Notes: a model not told the origin generated them from the letters alone. A stretch of DNA of 64,000 nucleotides from Conyzicola nivalis_A (GCF_040548875.1 NZ_JBEPSJ010000002.1:620001-684000); one strand, 5' to 3'. Positions 40,659 to 49,211 are shown, counted from the first letter of the stretch. Translations and numbers: made by a program.

Positions 40659-41413
40659 CAGGCCGCGTCCTTCTCGATCCACGCCCCGTAGCTCGTGGGG
40701 GCGATGACCGCGTCGACGCCGGGGAGCAGCTCGCGTTCGCTCAGGGTGTTGCCGAAGTAGCGGGCGAGCGGATCGGCCACGACGTCGCGGGGGTCGTAGC
40801 GGGAACCCAGGTCGCGGCGCACGAGGTCTTCGAGCCGAAACCGGTCTGGCCCGGCATTCTCGACGATTCGCCCCGTCGGGGTGCCGACCGCCGTGCGGGC
40901 GACGGCAGCGGCGACGTCGTCGGCCGACATCGGCTGGATGAGCGCCTGAGCGACCCTCACGCGGTTGCCGCTGGTCGCCGAGTCGGCGATGCTGTGCAGG
41001 AACTCGAAGAACTGGGTGGCGTGCACGATCGAGTACGGCACGGTCGACTCGGTGACGAGCTGCTCCTGGACGAACTTGGCGCGGAAGTAGCCCTGCTCCG
41101 ACTCGGCCAGCCGGTCGGTGCCGACCACGGAGAGCACGACGTGGTGCTTCACGCCGGCTGCGGCGCCGTAGGTGAGCAGGTTGAGGGTGGATGTCTCGAA
41201 GAACTCGAGTGCGCCCGCCTCGTCTTCGTACGACGAATTCGACGTGTCGACGACGACGTCGGCGCCGGTGAGCACGTCGGCCAGCCCTTCGCCGGTGAAC
41301 GAGTTGACGCCTGTCGCGCGGGACGCGGCGACGGCCTCGTGGCCGTGCGCTGCGAGCAGCGCCACGAGCCTCGTACCGATGAGGCCGGTACCGCCGATTA
41401 CTACGATCTTCAC
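40658..41413 (-). CDS. NmrA-like NAD(P)-binding oxidoreductase, paralogue 2
   Basis: A 251-residue protein with MKIVVIGGTGLIGTRLVALL, DVVVDTSNSSYEDEAGALEF, HHVVLSVVGTDRLAESEQGY and VPYSIVHATQFFEFL. It is very similar to paralogue 3 throughout, which indicates recent duplication. The start is GTG 41413 with AAAGG at good spacing. It lies 73 bases behind paralogue 3 across a strong hairpin and runs into paralogue 1 by a one-base overlap. The substrate is unknown; it is a member of the epimerase/oxidoreductase class (the COE genes) that ECF41 sigma factors control in other actinobacteria. Confidence 0.88.
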   Translation of the reverse strand: MKIVVIGGTGLIGTRLVALLAAHGHEAVAASRATGVNSFTGEGLADVLTGADVVVDTSNSSYEDEAGALEFFETSTLNLLTYGAAAGVKHHVVLSVVGTDRLAESEQGYFRAKFVQEQLVTESTVPYSIVHATQFFEFLHSIADSATSGNRVRVAQALIQPMSADDVAAAVARTAVGTPTGRIVENAGPDRFRLEDLVRRDLGSRYDPRDVVADPLARYFGNTLSERELLPGVDAVIAPTSYGAWIEKDAA

Positions 41414-41451
41414 GATGTGCCTTTCGCTTGACTTGCGGATGTTCGGTGGCG

Positions 41452-41475
41452 CGGCGGCCCGGGCACGGGCCGCCG
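41452..41475 (-). other. Intercistronic hairpin between NmrA paralogues 3 and 2
   Basis: CGGCGGCCCG (41452-41461) pairs perfectly with CGGGCCGCCG (41466-41475) around a 4-base loop. No T tract follows, so it is more likely a partial terminator or RNA-processing/stability site than a full stop. Confidence 0.6.
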
Positions 41476-41486
41476 CCGTGCCTGGA

Positions 41487-42245
41487 CTAGTTGGCGGGTA
41501 CGGGCTGCGCCGCGAGCCAGTCCTCGAAGCGGGTCTCGAAGACGAGCGCGTCGCCGGCGGGCACGAGGGTGCGCTCCTCGAGGACCGCGCCGAAGTACGG
41601 GGCCGACGCGTCGACCACGACCTCGCGCGGGTCTCCGCGCAGGGCGAAGGCCTTGCGCACGAGCTCGTCGAGACCGAACTGCTCGGGGCCGGCGATGTCG
41701 ACGGTGCCGTTCAGCGGGGCGCCGACTGCGGTGCGCCCGACCGCGCTCGCGACGTCGTCCGCGGCCATGGGCTGGACGAGTGCGTGGGACAGGCGCACGG
41801 TGTCGCCCCGGGTGGCCTCCTGCGCGATGCTCTTCACGAACTCGAAGAACTGGGTGGCGTGCACGATGGAGAACGGCACGCCCGACTCCCTGATGAGTTT
41901 CTCCTGCGCGACCTTGGCCCGGAAGTAGCCGCTGTCGGGCAGACGGTCTGTGCCGACGACGGACAGCGCGACGTGGTGGCCTACTCCCGCGGCCTTCTCG
42001 GCGGCGAGGAGGTTGCCGGTGGAGGTGCGGAAGAACTCCATAACAGCGTCAGCCTCGAACGAGGGCGAGTTCGACACGTCGACGACGACCTGCGCGCCGT
42101 CGAGCACCTCGGCGAGGCCTTCGCCGGTGAGGGTGTTGACACCCGAGTTCGGCGATGCGGCGATCGCCTCGTGGCCGTGCTCGGTGAGCTTGGATACGAG
42201 CTTCGAGCCGATCAGTCCGGTTCCGCCGATAACTACGATCTTCAT
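41487..42245 (-). CDS. NmrA-like NAD(P)-binding oxidoreductase, paralogue 3 (first of the three)
   Basis: A 252-residue protein with MKIVVIGGTGLIGSKLVSKL, VVVDVSNSPSFEADAVMEFF, HHVALSVVGTDRLPDSGYFR and VPFSIVHATQFFEFV. It is the promoter-proximal NmrA gene, with ATG 42245 preceded by AAAGG about 7 bases upstream. An ECF41-type promoter (GTCACG-N16-GGTCAT) lies 53-80 bases before it, so these three genes can be transcribed separately from the sigma genes. NmrA-like members bind NAD(P); its reaction is not known. Confidence 0.88.
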   Translation of the reverse strand: MKIVVIGGTGLIGSKLVSKLTEHGHEAIAASPNSGVNTLTGEGLAEVLDGAQVVVDVSNSPSFEADAVMEFFRTSTGNLLAAEKAAGVGHHVALSVVGTDRLPDSGYFRAKVAQEKLIRESGVPFSIVHATQFFEFVKSIAQEATRGDTVRLSHALVQPMAADDVASAVGRTAVGAPLNGTVDIAGPEQFGLDELVRKAFALRGDPREVVVDASAPYFGAVLEERTLVPAGDALVFETRFEDWLAAQPVPAN

Positions 42246-42297
42246 GGTGAGCCTTTCGATGCGTGCCTGCGGCGTTCTCGCCTTCGGTCAATCAGCT

Positions 42298-42325
42298 ATG
42301 ACCGGGCAGCTCATCGGTTCGTGAC
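42298..42325 (-). promoter_or_regulatory. ECF41-type promoter before the NmrA genes
   Basis: Minus-strand GTCACG (42325 to 42320), 16 bases, then GGTCAT (42303 to 42298). It closely matches the site before the first ECF41 gene and the published ECF41 pattern TGTCACA-N16-CGTC. The predicted leader is about 45 bases. Confidence 0.6.
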
Positions 42326-42338
42326 GGGGTGCTCCAAT

Positions 42339-43229
42339 TCAGCCCCGGTTCCACCGTTCGAGCTTCTCGGGGTTCAGTACCATCCAGACATCCGTGACGA
42401 GGCTGTCGCTGATATTGAAGCTGACCACCCCGACGACCGACAAGCCCCTGCGCACCACGAGGCCCGACTGTCCGTTCACCGGCTGGGTCGTGATCTCGAC
42501 GTCGCCGGGCTCGTCGAAGACGTGCAGGACGAGCGGCACGACCCGGGTGACACCGCGGAACGGCTGCTCCTCGGCCATGACCCTGCCTCCGCCGTCGGCG
42601 AGGGCGACGACGTCGGGCGCGAGCAGCGCGGCGAGCGCGGTCGCGTCGCCCGACTCCCACGCCTCGCCGAAGGCGCGAACGACGGCGGTGTGCGCCTCCG
42701 GAGAGGTCTCGTGGGAACGCAGACGATGGATGTTCCGGCGCGCGTTCGATGCGAGGGTGCGGCTCTCACGGGCGGTGCGTCCGACGATGTCGCCGATGGC
42801 GTCGAACGAGACGCCGAAGACGTCGTGCAGCACGAACGCCACGCGCTCTTCGGGGGCGAGGGAGTCGAGGAGCACGAGCAGCGCCATGCTCACCGACTCG
42901 TCGAGGGTGATGCGGTCGAGCGGGTCGGCCGGCGGGGCGTTCCGGCCCACCGAGGTGTGGGGCACGGGCTCGGGGAGCCACTCGCCGACGTAGCCGTCGC
43001 GGCTGCCCCGCCGGCTGGCGAGGATGTCGAGGCAGATGCGAGCCGCGGTGCGCGTGAGCCAGGCGCGAGGGACGGCGATCGCGTCGCGCTCGGTCTCCGG
43101 CATCGTGTACCAGAGCGCGTAAGCCTGCTGGACCACGGCCTCCGCCTCGGCCGTGGAGCCGAACATCCGGAAGGCGAGGTTCACCAGGTGCGCGCGTTCG
43201 CGCGCGACGTCGCGCGGCGACTCATCCAT
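42339..43229 (-). CDS. ECF41-type RNA polymerase sigma factor, second of tandem pair
   Basis: A 296-residue extracytoplasmic-function sigma factor with regions sigma2 (LVNLAFRMFGSTAEAEAVVQ) and sigma4 (LAPEERVAFVLHDVFGVSF), plus a C-terminal SnoaL-like extension. It has the ECF41 hallmarks WLPEP after sigma2, DGGG in the extension and NPEKL at the end. In this group the extension replaces an anti-sigma factor and tunes activity. ATG 43229 is preferred (GGGAGG 7 bases upstream); a GTG at 43265 overlapping the upstream stop as GTGA is a coupled alternative, and ATG 43235 is too near the ribosome site. Its sigma2 is more diverged (VVQQAYALWYTMP) than in the other two ECF41 proteins. Confidence 0.88.
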   Translation of the reverse strand: MDESPRDVARERAHLVNLAFRMFGSTAEAEAVVQQAYALWYTMPETERDAIAVPRAWLTRTAARICLDILASRRGSRDGYVGEWLPEPVPHTSVGRNAPPADPLDRITLDESVSMALLVLLDSLAPEERVAFVLHDVFGVSFDAIGDIVGRTARESRTLASNARRNIHRLRSHETSPEAHTAVVRAFGEAWESGDATALAALLAPDVVALADGGGRVMAEEQPFRGVTRVVPLVLHVFDEPGDVEITTQPVNGQSGLVVRRGLSVVGVVSFNISDSLVTDVWMVLNPEKLERWNRG

Positions 43230-43261
43230 TTCCATTCCTCCCGGGGATCGACCCGGCACCG

Positions 43262-44155
43262 TCACGCCGAAAGGGCACTCACGCCGACGATCTTGGCGGG
43301 GTTCATCATCCAGAGCAGCTGGTCGATGCCCTCGGCCGAGGCGGTGACGGTCACCACCGTGAACGCCTCACCGTCGCGGGAGATCACCACCGAGGCCTGC
43401 CCGTTGGTCTCGATCCAGCGCAGGTCGACGTCTTTCCAGAAGTGCGATGAGAAGGCGGAGACGAACTTGGCGACCCGCGCGCGACCCGCGACCGGGATGC
43501 GCGCCGCGAGTTTCACGCCGTTGCCGTCGGAGTAGCTGACGACGTCGGCGGCGAAGAGGCCCTCGAGTTCGGAGAGGTCGCCCGACTGGGCAGCGGCGAG
43601 GAAGGCGCTGAGCAGCCTGCGTTGCTCGGGTGCGCTCGCGGGTGTGCGTCGCTCGGCGGCGAGGTGTTTGCGCGCGCGGCTGACCAGCTGGCGCACGGCG
43701 GGCTCGGAGAGCTGCACGACGTCGGCGATCATGCGGTACGAGTAGTCGAACGCCTCACGCAGCACGTACGCCGCGCGTTCCGTCGGTGTGAGCTTCTCCA
43801 GCAGGATCAGCACCGCGAACTGCAGCGCCTCCCCGCGTTCGGCGCCGAGCTGCGGGTCTGCACTCGTGTCGACTGGCTCGGGGAGCCACGGCCCGATGTA
43901 CGTCTCGTGCCGCGACCGGGCGGACTGCAGCACGTTGATCGAGAGGCGCGTGGTCATGGTGGCCAGGAAGGCGGGCGGGTTCTCGACGAGCGCCCGGTCG
44001 TAACGCTGCCAGCGCACCCAGACGTCCTGCACGATGTCCTCCGCCTCGGCGGCGCTGCCGAGCATGCGGTAGGCGATGCCGAACAGGCGCGGCCGCACGC
44101 CGCCGAAGTCTGCCGCGGCCTGCTCCAGCTCCTTGTCTGCCGAACCTGCATTCAT
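43262..44155 (-). CDS. ECF41-type RNA polymerase sigma factor (SigJ-like), first of tandem pair
   Basis: A 297-residue sigma factor with sigma2 (RLFGIAYRMLGSAAEAEDIV), sigma4 (LTPTERAAYVLREAFDYSYR) and a SnoaL-like C-terminal domain. ECF41 marks are GPWLPEP, DGNGVK and NPAKI. Relatives such as mycobacterial SigJ respond to oxidative stress. ATG 44155 (MNAGSADKELEQ) fits the family length. An ECF41-type promoter lies 86-113 bases upstream, so it probably activates itself. The next sigma gene follows within 32 bases, or overlaps if its GTG start is used. Confidence 0.92.
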   Translation of the reverse strand: MNAGSADKELEQAAADFGGVRPRLFGIAYRMLGSAAEAEDIVQDVWVRWQRYDRALVENPPAFLATMTTRLSINVLQSARSRHETYIGPWLPEPVDTSADPQLGAERGEALQFAVLILLEKLTPTERAAYVLREAFDYSYRMIADVVQLSEPAVRQLVSRARKHLAAERRTPASAPEQRRLLSAFLAAAQSGDLSELEGLFAADVVSYSDGNGVKLAARIPVAGRARVAKFVSAFSSHFWKDVDLRWIETNGQASVVISRDGEAFTVVTVTASAEGIDQLLWMMNPAKIVGVSALSA

Positions 44156-44240
44156 GTCGAGCCTGCTTTCCTGACCGAGTGCCTTCTGCCGGGGTGGTCC
44201 CCCTGTGCCGGATCGCGCATAGAGCGGGCCGTCGCAGGCT

Positions 44241-44268
44241 ACGACAACGCAGCATCCGCTTCTGTGAC
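44241..44268 (-). promoter_or_regulatory. ECF41-type promoter before the first sigma factor gene
   Basis: Minus-strand GTCACA (44268 to 44263), 16 bases, then TGTCGT (44246 to 44241). GTCACA at -35 with N16 matches the known ECF41/SigJ promoter form. Predicted leader about 78 bases. Confidence 0.65.
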
Positions 44269-44445
44269 GCATTCTTCGAAAGACGTCTCCGGCGACCCCG
44301 ACCAGACACTGCCACGATGGCAGAGGCGACCGCACGCTGGCAATGAGTAGGGCCCCGGCCGGCCGGCCGACCCACGCTGGGTGGCCAGTTGTGGCGGGCA
44401 TGCAGGCGCAGACAGGTGCCGAAGTGGCCAGCCAGCTGAGGCGAG

Positions 44446-44512
44446 GCGGGCCGGGCGGGGCGGGGCGGGGCGGGGCGAGGCGGGCGGGGCGGGGCGGGGC
44501 GGGGCGGGCGAG
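44446..44512. repeat. GGGGC-type simple repeat with G-quadruplex potential
   Basis: A run of CGGGG/CGAGG units of about 67 bases, with up to four consecutive GGGG tracts on the plus strand (for example 44457-44475 and 44487-44505). It lies just beyond the stop of the ROK gene (44520). The gene-free stretch 44156-44519 otherwise holds only the sigma promoter. Confidence 0.75.
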
Positions 44513-44519
44513 GCTCTGC

Positions 44520-45704
44520 CTAGAGCGACATGCGGTCGATGCCCTCCGGCGAGAGGGAGTGGTGGATGGCGAGGATGCTGGCACCCAGCACGGCCGCGTT
44601 CACGCCCGCCGCGGACTGCACGATCGTCAGCCTGCTCGTGGCGAGCGGCATCGACCGGGTGTAGATGATCTCGCGCACCCCGGCGATGAGGTGGTCGCCG
44701 ACCGCCGCCATCGATCCGCCGACGGCGATGACCGAGGGGTTCATGAGGCTCACGCACGCGGTCAGCACCTCGCCGAGGTCGCGTCCGGCCTGGCGCACGG
44801 CCTGGATGGCCTCGATGTTGCCGTGCTTCACGAGGTCGATGACCGCGCTCGTGCTGCCCACCTCGAGACCCGCGTCGCTCAGCGACCGCGCGATGGCGGG
44901 CCCGGAGGCGAGAGCCTCGAGGCATCCGCGATTTCCACAGTGGCAGGCGATGCCGTCGCCGCGGGAGATCTGTACGTGGCCGATGTCTCCGGCGACGCCC
45001 TGCGCGCCGCGCAACAGGTGGCCGCCGGAGATGACGCCGGCACCGATGCCCGTGGCGACCTTCACGAACAGCAGGTTGTCGGTCTGCGGCCAGGCGAACG
45101 CCTGCTCGCCGAGCGCCATGATGTTCACGTCGTTGTCGACGAGCACGGGCACCTCGAGCTGCTGCTTCACGAAGCCGGGCACGTCGAACTGGTCCCAGCC
45201 GGGCATGATCGGCGGGTTGATCGGGCGCCCGGTGCTGTGCTCGACGGGGCCGGGCAGCCCGATGCCGATCGCGATGACGTCTCTCTGCGTGAGCCCGTGC
45301 TTCTCGAGCAGGGCCCGACCCGACTCGACCATCCAGTTCAGCACGATCTCCGGGCCGTCGGCGATGTCGATCGTGCCGATGATCTCGCCCACGATCGCGC
45401 CGCTGAGATTGGTCACGGCGATGGTCGCGTGAGTGGCGCCGACGTCGGCGGCGAGCACGAACTTCGCCGAGGGGTTCAGGGCGAATTGCGACGAGGGGCG
45501 TCCGCCCGTCGACTGCGCGTCTTCGACGGGGCCGATCAGGCCGAGGCTCATCAACTCTTCGACACGCAGCGCGATCGTGGAGCGGGCGAGGCCCGTCTTG
45601 GCCGCCAGTTCCGCGCGGGTTCGCGGCGAGCCATCCCGAAGCAGCTGGAAAAGCTCGCTTGCGCCTGTTCCCCCGAGCGTCGAGGCGCGACCGATGTCAA
45701 CCAT
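44520..45704 (-). CDS. ROK family transcriptional regulator
   Basis: A 394-residue ROK repressor. The N-terminal winged helix (LLRDGSPRTRAELAAKTGLA, then RSTIALRVEELMSLGLI) is followed by the sugar-kinase-like ROK domain with ADVGATHATIAV, GIGLPGPVEHSTG, DNDVNIMALGE, GTGIGAGVISGG-like glycine motif and the zinc motif CHCGNRGCLEAL. Such proteins (NagC, Mlc, XylR types) bind a sugar and release DNA. The gene sits at the end of a same-strand run after the isomerase, 66 bases away, and likely controls the ribose-type importer and dehydrogenase genes. The inducing sugar is unknown. Confidence 0.92.
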   Translation of the reverse strand: MVDIGRASTLGGTGASELFQLLRDGSPRTRAELAAKTGLARSTIALRVEELMSLGLIGPVEDAQSTGGRPSSQFALNPSAKFVLAADVGATHATIAVTNLSGAIVGEIIGTIDIADGPEIVLNWMVESGRALLEKHGLTQRDVIAIGIGLPGPVEHSTGRPINPPIMPGWDQFDVPGFVKQQLEVPVLVDNDVNIMALGEQAFAWPQTDNLLFVKVATGIGAGVISGGHLLRGAQGVAGDIGHVQISRGDGIACHCGNRGCLEALASGPAIARSLSDAGLEVGSTSAVIDLVKHGNIEAIQAVRQAGRDLGEVLTACVSLMNPSVIAVGGSMAAVGDHLIAGVREIIYTRSMPLATSRLTIVQSAAGVNAAVLGASILAIHHSLSPEGIDRMSL

Positions 45705-45770
45705 GTTTCAAGTGTTGCACGGTCGAGTTAGTGCGGATTGCAGCGGACATCTGACGCCAGCGAACGTAAC

Positions 45771-46772
45771 TCAGCGGTTCTTGAAGGCCGCATCGAAGGC
45801 GGCGTCGGGGGCGTCGAACGCGAGCCGCTTGACGAAGGCGAGAGCCTCGGGCGCGCCGACGAGGCGGTCCATGCCGGCGTCTTCCCACTCCACCGAGATG
45901 GGGCCGTCGTAGCCGATCGTGTTGAGCATACGGAAGCTGTCTTCCCACGGCACGTCGCCGTGGCCGGTGGAGATGAAGTCCCAGCCGCGACGCGGGTCGG
46001 CCCAGGCGAGCAGCGAGCCGAGGCGTCCGTTGCGCCCGTTCGACATGCGCTTCTTCGTGTCCTTGCAGTCCACGTGGTAGATGCGGTCCTTGAAGTCCCA
46101 GAGAAAGCTCACCGGGTCGAGGTCCTGCCATACGAAGTGGCTCGGGTCCCAGTTGAGGCCGAACGCCTCGCGGTGGCCGATCGCCTCCAGGGTGCGCACG
46201 GTGGTCCAGTAGTCGAAAGCGATCTCGCTCGGATGCACCTCGTGGGCGAACCGAACGCCCACCTCGTCGAACACGTCGAGGATCGGGTTCCACCGGTCGG
46301 CGAAGTCCTGGTAGCCGGCGTCGACGAGCTCTTGCGACACGGGCGGGAACATCGCCACGTACTTCCAGATCGACGACCCGGTGAAGCCGATGACGGTCTT
46401 CACGCCCATCGCCGCGGCGAGCCGGGCGGTGTGCTTCATCTCCTCGGCCGCGCGTTGGCGCACGCCCTCCGGGTCGCCGTCGCCCCACACCACGTCGGGC
46501 AGGATGTCGCGGTGCCGCTGGTCGATCGGGTCGTCGCAGACCGCCTGGCCCTTGAGGTGGTTCGAGATTGCCCAGACCTGCAGCCCGTAGCGCTCGAGCA
46601 GTTCGAGTTTGCCGTCGACGTAACCGGGCTCGTCCCAGCGCCACGGGTCGAGGTGGTCGCCCCAGCAGGCGATCTCGAGTCCGTCGTAGCCCCACCCGGC
46701 GGCGAGTTTCACGACTTCCTCGAACGGCAGGTCGGCCCACTGGCCGGTGAAGAGGGTGATGGGCCTGGTCAT
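45771..46772 (-). CDS. Sugar phosphate isomerase/epimerase (xylose isomerase-like TIM barrel)
   Basis: A 333-residue member of the AP endonuclease 2/xylose isomerase-like fold. It shows WGYDGLEIACWGDHLD, HEVHPSEIAFDYWT, LNWDPSHFVWQDLDP, HVDCKDTKKR and SVEWEDAGMD, which supply the His, Glu and Asp metal ligands of sugar epimerases and inosose-type dehydratases. It probably rearranges or dehydrates the keto sugar made by the adjacent dehydrogenase. ATG 46772 overlaps the upstream stop as ATGA, with GGAAG before it. Myo-inositol or a plant-derived sugar are candidate substrates; no iolC or iolD is present. Confidence 0.87.
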   Translation of the reverse strand: MTRPITLFTGQWADLPFEEVVKLAAGWGYDGLEIACWGDHLDPWRWDEPGYVDGKLELLERYGLQVWAISNHLKGQAVCDDPIDQRHRDILPDVVWGDGDPEGVRQRAAEEMKHTARLAAAMGVKTVIGFTGSSIWKYVAMFPPVSQELVDAGYQDFADRWNPILDVFDEVGVRFAHEVHPSEIAFDYWTTVRTLEAIGHREAFGLNWDPSHFVWQDLDPVSFLWDFKDRIYHVDCKDTKKRMSNGRNGRLGSLLAWADPRRGWDFISTGHGDVPWEDSFRMLNTIGYDGPISVEWEDAGMDRLVGAPEALAFVKRLAFDAPDAAFDAAFKNR

Positions 46773-47968
46773 GATCGAACTTCCTTCTGGTCGGTGTCGA
46801 TGGTCGTCCATGCGCTGCCGTCTGCCGCACTCGACTCGACGGAGGCGAGCACGCGCTGCACCTGCAGCCCGTCGGCGAACGAGGGGCGCGGCTGGGTCTT
46901 CGAGGAGATCGCCTCGACGAAGTCCTTGGCCTGGTGCGAGAAGCCGTGCTCGTAGCCGAGGGTGTGGCCGGCGGGCCACCAGGCCGCGACATACGGATGC
47001 TCGGGCTCGGTGACGAGGATGCGTGTGAATCCCTGCGTCTCGATCGGCGCGGTGGCGTCGAAGAACTGCAGGGAGTTGAGGTCTTCGAGGTCGAAGGCGA
47101 CGGCGCCCGTGGAGCCGGAGATCTCGACGCGCAACGAGTTCTTGCGTCCGGAGGCGAACCGGCTGGCCTCGAAGCTGCCGAGGACTCCCGATTCGAATCG
47201 CGCCGAGAACAGCGCGAGGTCGTCGACGGTGACCGTGCCGCGTTCCGTCGACGCCGTGCCCGACAGCCCGCGCGACTCGGCGAGCAGCGGCCGTTCGCCG
47301 ACGATGGTCTGCAGCACGCCGGAGACGGCGGCGATGCGCTGCCCGGAGATGAACTGCGCGAGGTCGATGGCGTGCGCCCCGATGTCGCCGAGCGCGCCCG
47401 AGCCGGCGCGTGCCTTGTCGAGCCGCCAGGTCATGGGCGAGTCGGCGTCGGAGAGCCAGTCCTGCCGGTAGCTCGCGCGGATCTGCCTCACCTCGCCGAT
47501 GCGGCCGGCCGCCACGAGGTCGCGGGCGAGGGTCGCCGCCGGCACCCGGCGGTAGGTGAAGCCCACCATCGCCATGACCCCGCTGTCCGCGGCGCGAGCC
47601 GCGGCATCCGTCATCGCCTTCGCCTCGTCGACGCTGTTGGCCAGCGGCTTCTCGCACAGAACGTGCTTGCCGGCGTTCAGTGCCGCGATCGCGATCTCGG
47701 CGTGGGAGTCGCCCGGCGTGACGATGTCGACCACGTCGATGTCGTCACGCTCGATCACCGACCGCCAGTCGGTGGCGGTCTCGGCCCAGCCCCAGGTGTC
47801 GGCGGCCGCACGCACGGCCTCTGCCGAACGGCCGACGAGCACCTGCATCTCGGGCCGAAGCGGCAGGTCGAAGAACCGCGGTGCCGTTCTCCAGCCCTGC
47901 GAGTGGGCCGCGCCCATAAATCCGTGGCCGATCATCGCTACGCGCAATGGGGCGGTGTCTCGTGACAT
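46769..47968 (-). CDS. Gfo/Idh/MocA family oxidoreductase
   Basis: A 399-residue NAD(P)-dependent sugar or inositol dehydrogenase. The Rossmann start LRVAMIGHGFMGAAH, the EKPLANS motif containing the conserved lysine, and GDIGAHAIDLAQFISG with the catalytic His/Asp pair are all intact. It oxidises a hydroxyl of an imported sugar or cyclitol. ATG 47968 has GGAAGG 7 bases upstream. The gene overlaps the isomerase gene (ATGA) and lies 85 bases after the binding-protein gene, across a hairpin. The pairing of a Gfo/Idh/MocA enzyme with a sugar isomerase-like protein is common in inositol and rare-sugar pathways. Confidence 0.9.
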   Translation of the reverse strand: MSRDTAPLRVAMIGHGFMGAAHSQGWRTAPRFFDLPLRPEMQVLVGRSAEAVRAAADTWGWAETATDWRSVIERDDIDVVDIVTPGDSHAEIAIAALNAGKHVLCEKPLANSVDEAKAMTDAAARAADSGVMAMVGFTYRRVPAATLARDLVAAGRIGEVRQIRASYRQDWLSDADSPMTWRLDKARAGSGALGDIGAHAIDLAQFISGQRIAAVSGVLQTIVGERPLLAESRGLSGTASTERGTVTVDDLALFSARFESGVLGSFEASRFASGRKNSLRVEISGSTGAVAFDLEDLNSLQFFDATAPIETQGFTRILVTEPEHPYVAAWWPAGHTLGYEHGFSHQAKDFVEAISSKTQPRPSFADGLQVQRVLASVESSAADGSAWTTIDTDQKEVRS

Positions 47969-47985
47969 TCCTGAGCCTTCCGTAG

Positions 47986-48020
47986 AGGGGCACCCACGCC
48001 GATGCGGCGTGGGCACCCCT
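47986..48020 (-). other. Intercistronic hairpin between binding protein and dehydrogenase genes
   Basis: AGGGG and CCCACGCC (47986-47990, 47993-48000) pair with GGCGTGGG (48006-48013) and CCCCT (48016-48020), with a 2x2 internal loop. It probably lowers read-through or protects the binding-protein mRNA. Confidence 0.6.
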
Positions 48021-48053
48021 TCGATACGACGTACCTTCGGTCGCTGGTGCTTG

Positions 48054-49097
48054 TTACGACTCGAATGCGGTCGGCAGGTACTTGTCGACGTTGTCGGCGT
48101 CGACGACCGGTGCGTTGAGCACGATCCGGTTGGGTACCTCGACCTCGACGAGGTCGCTGAGCGCCTTGCCCTGCGCGACCAGTCGGGCGAGACGGATGCC
48201 GTCGGCCGCCTGCGTGGACGGGTAGATGACGGTGGCCTTCAGCACGCTGTCACCCGACTTGATGAGGTCCATGGCGTTCTTCGAACCGGCGCCACCGACC
48301 ATGATGAACTCGTCACGGCCGGCCGACTCGATCGCGGCCATGACGCCGAGGCCCTGGTCGTCGTCGTGGTTCCAGATCGCGTCGATCTGCGGTGCCGCGG
48401 CGAGCAGCTGCGAGGTCACGGCCTCGCCGCCGGCAACGGTGAAGTCTGCCGCGACACGGTTCGAGACCTCGAGGCCGCAGTCGTCGAGTGCGTCTGCGAA
48501 GCCCTTGCTGCGGTCCTGGGTGAGCGGGAGCGAGTCGATTCCGGCGATCTCCGCGACGATCGCGTCGGGGTTGTCACCGACCTGCTCGCAGATGTAGGTG
48601 CCGGCGCTGACGCCCATGCCGTAGTTGTCGCCGAGGATGGTGACGCGGGCGGCGAAGGTCGACGAGAACTCGCGGTCGACGTTGATGACCGGGATACCGG
48701 CCTCCATCGCCTTGGTCGCGACGTCGGTGAGGGCCGCGCCGTCGGTCGGCAGCAGCACGATGGCGTCGACCTTGTCGTTGATGAAGCCCTCGACCTGGCT
48801 GATCTGCAGGCTGGCGTCGTTGGTGCCCTCGGCGACTCTCAGGTCGATGTCGGGGTACTTCTCCGCTTCGGCGACGGCCGCCGAGTTGATGGCGCCGAGC
48901 CAGCCGTGGTCGGCGGCGGGGCCGGAGAAGCCGATGACGATGGTCTCGCCCGACTCCTCGTTATCGGCGTTGTTGGTGGGGCCGGTGTTGCCGCCGTCGG
49001 TGGTCCCGGTCGTACAACCGGCGAGAAGTGCGACTGCGACGAACGATGTGCCGATGAGTCCGAGCGTCTTACGACGCGGGGAGCGGTGTGTAAGCAT
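48054..49097 (-). CDS. Ribose-type sugar-binding lipoprotein of an ABC importer
   Basis: A 347-residue periplasmic-binding protein of the type 1 (RbsB) fold. The signal ends in the lipobox LLAGC, so the mature protein is lipid-anchored outside the cell. Mature features are VIGFSGPAADHGWLGAINSA, AIVLLPTDGAALTDVATKAM and the DNYGMGVSAGTYI segment. ATG 49097 has a strong GGAGGA site 6 bases upstream. It diverges from the ATPase and permease genes, with 218 bases between starts, and leads the dehydrogenase/isomerase run. It probably binds the monosaccharide or cyclitol used by those enzymes. Confidence 0.92.
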   Translation of the reverse strand: MLTHRSPRRKTLGLIGTSFVAVALLAGCTTGTTDGGNTGPTNNADNEESGETIVIGFSGPAADHGWLGAINSAAVAEAEKYPDIDLRVAEGTNDASLQISQVEGFINDKVDAIVLLPTDGAALTDVATKAMEAGIPVINVDREFSSTFAARVTILGDNYGMGVSAGTYICEQVGDNPDAIVAEIAGIDSLPLTQDRSKGFADALDDCGLEVSNRVAADFTVAGGEAVTSQLLAAAPQIDAIWNHDDDQGLGVMAAIESAGRDEFIMVGGAGSKNAMDLIKSGDSVLKATVIYPSTQAADGIRLARLVAQGKALSDLVEVEVPNRIVLNAPVVDADNVDKYLPTAFES

Positions 49098-49211
49098 GTG
49101 GTTCCTCCTGTGGGTGAAAGCGGGTGCCTCTTCGCGAATGCCTCGAAGACGCCGGCTTTTCTCCGGCCGCTTTGCCAGATCCAGTCCCACACGTCGACAG
49201 TGACATTGGAT

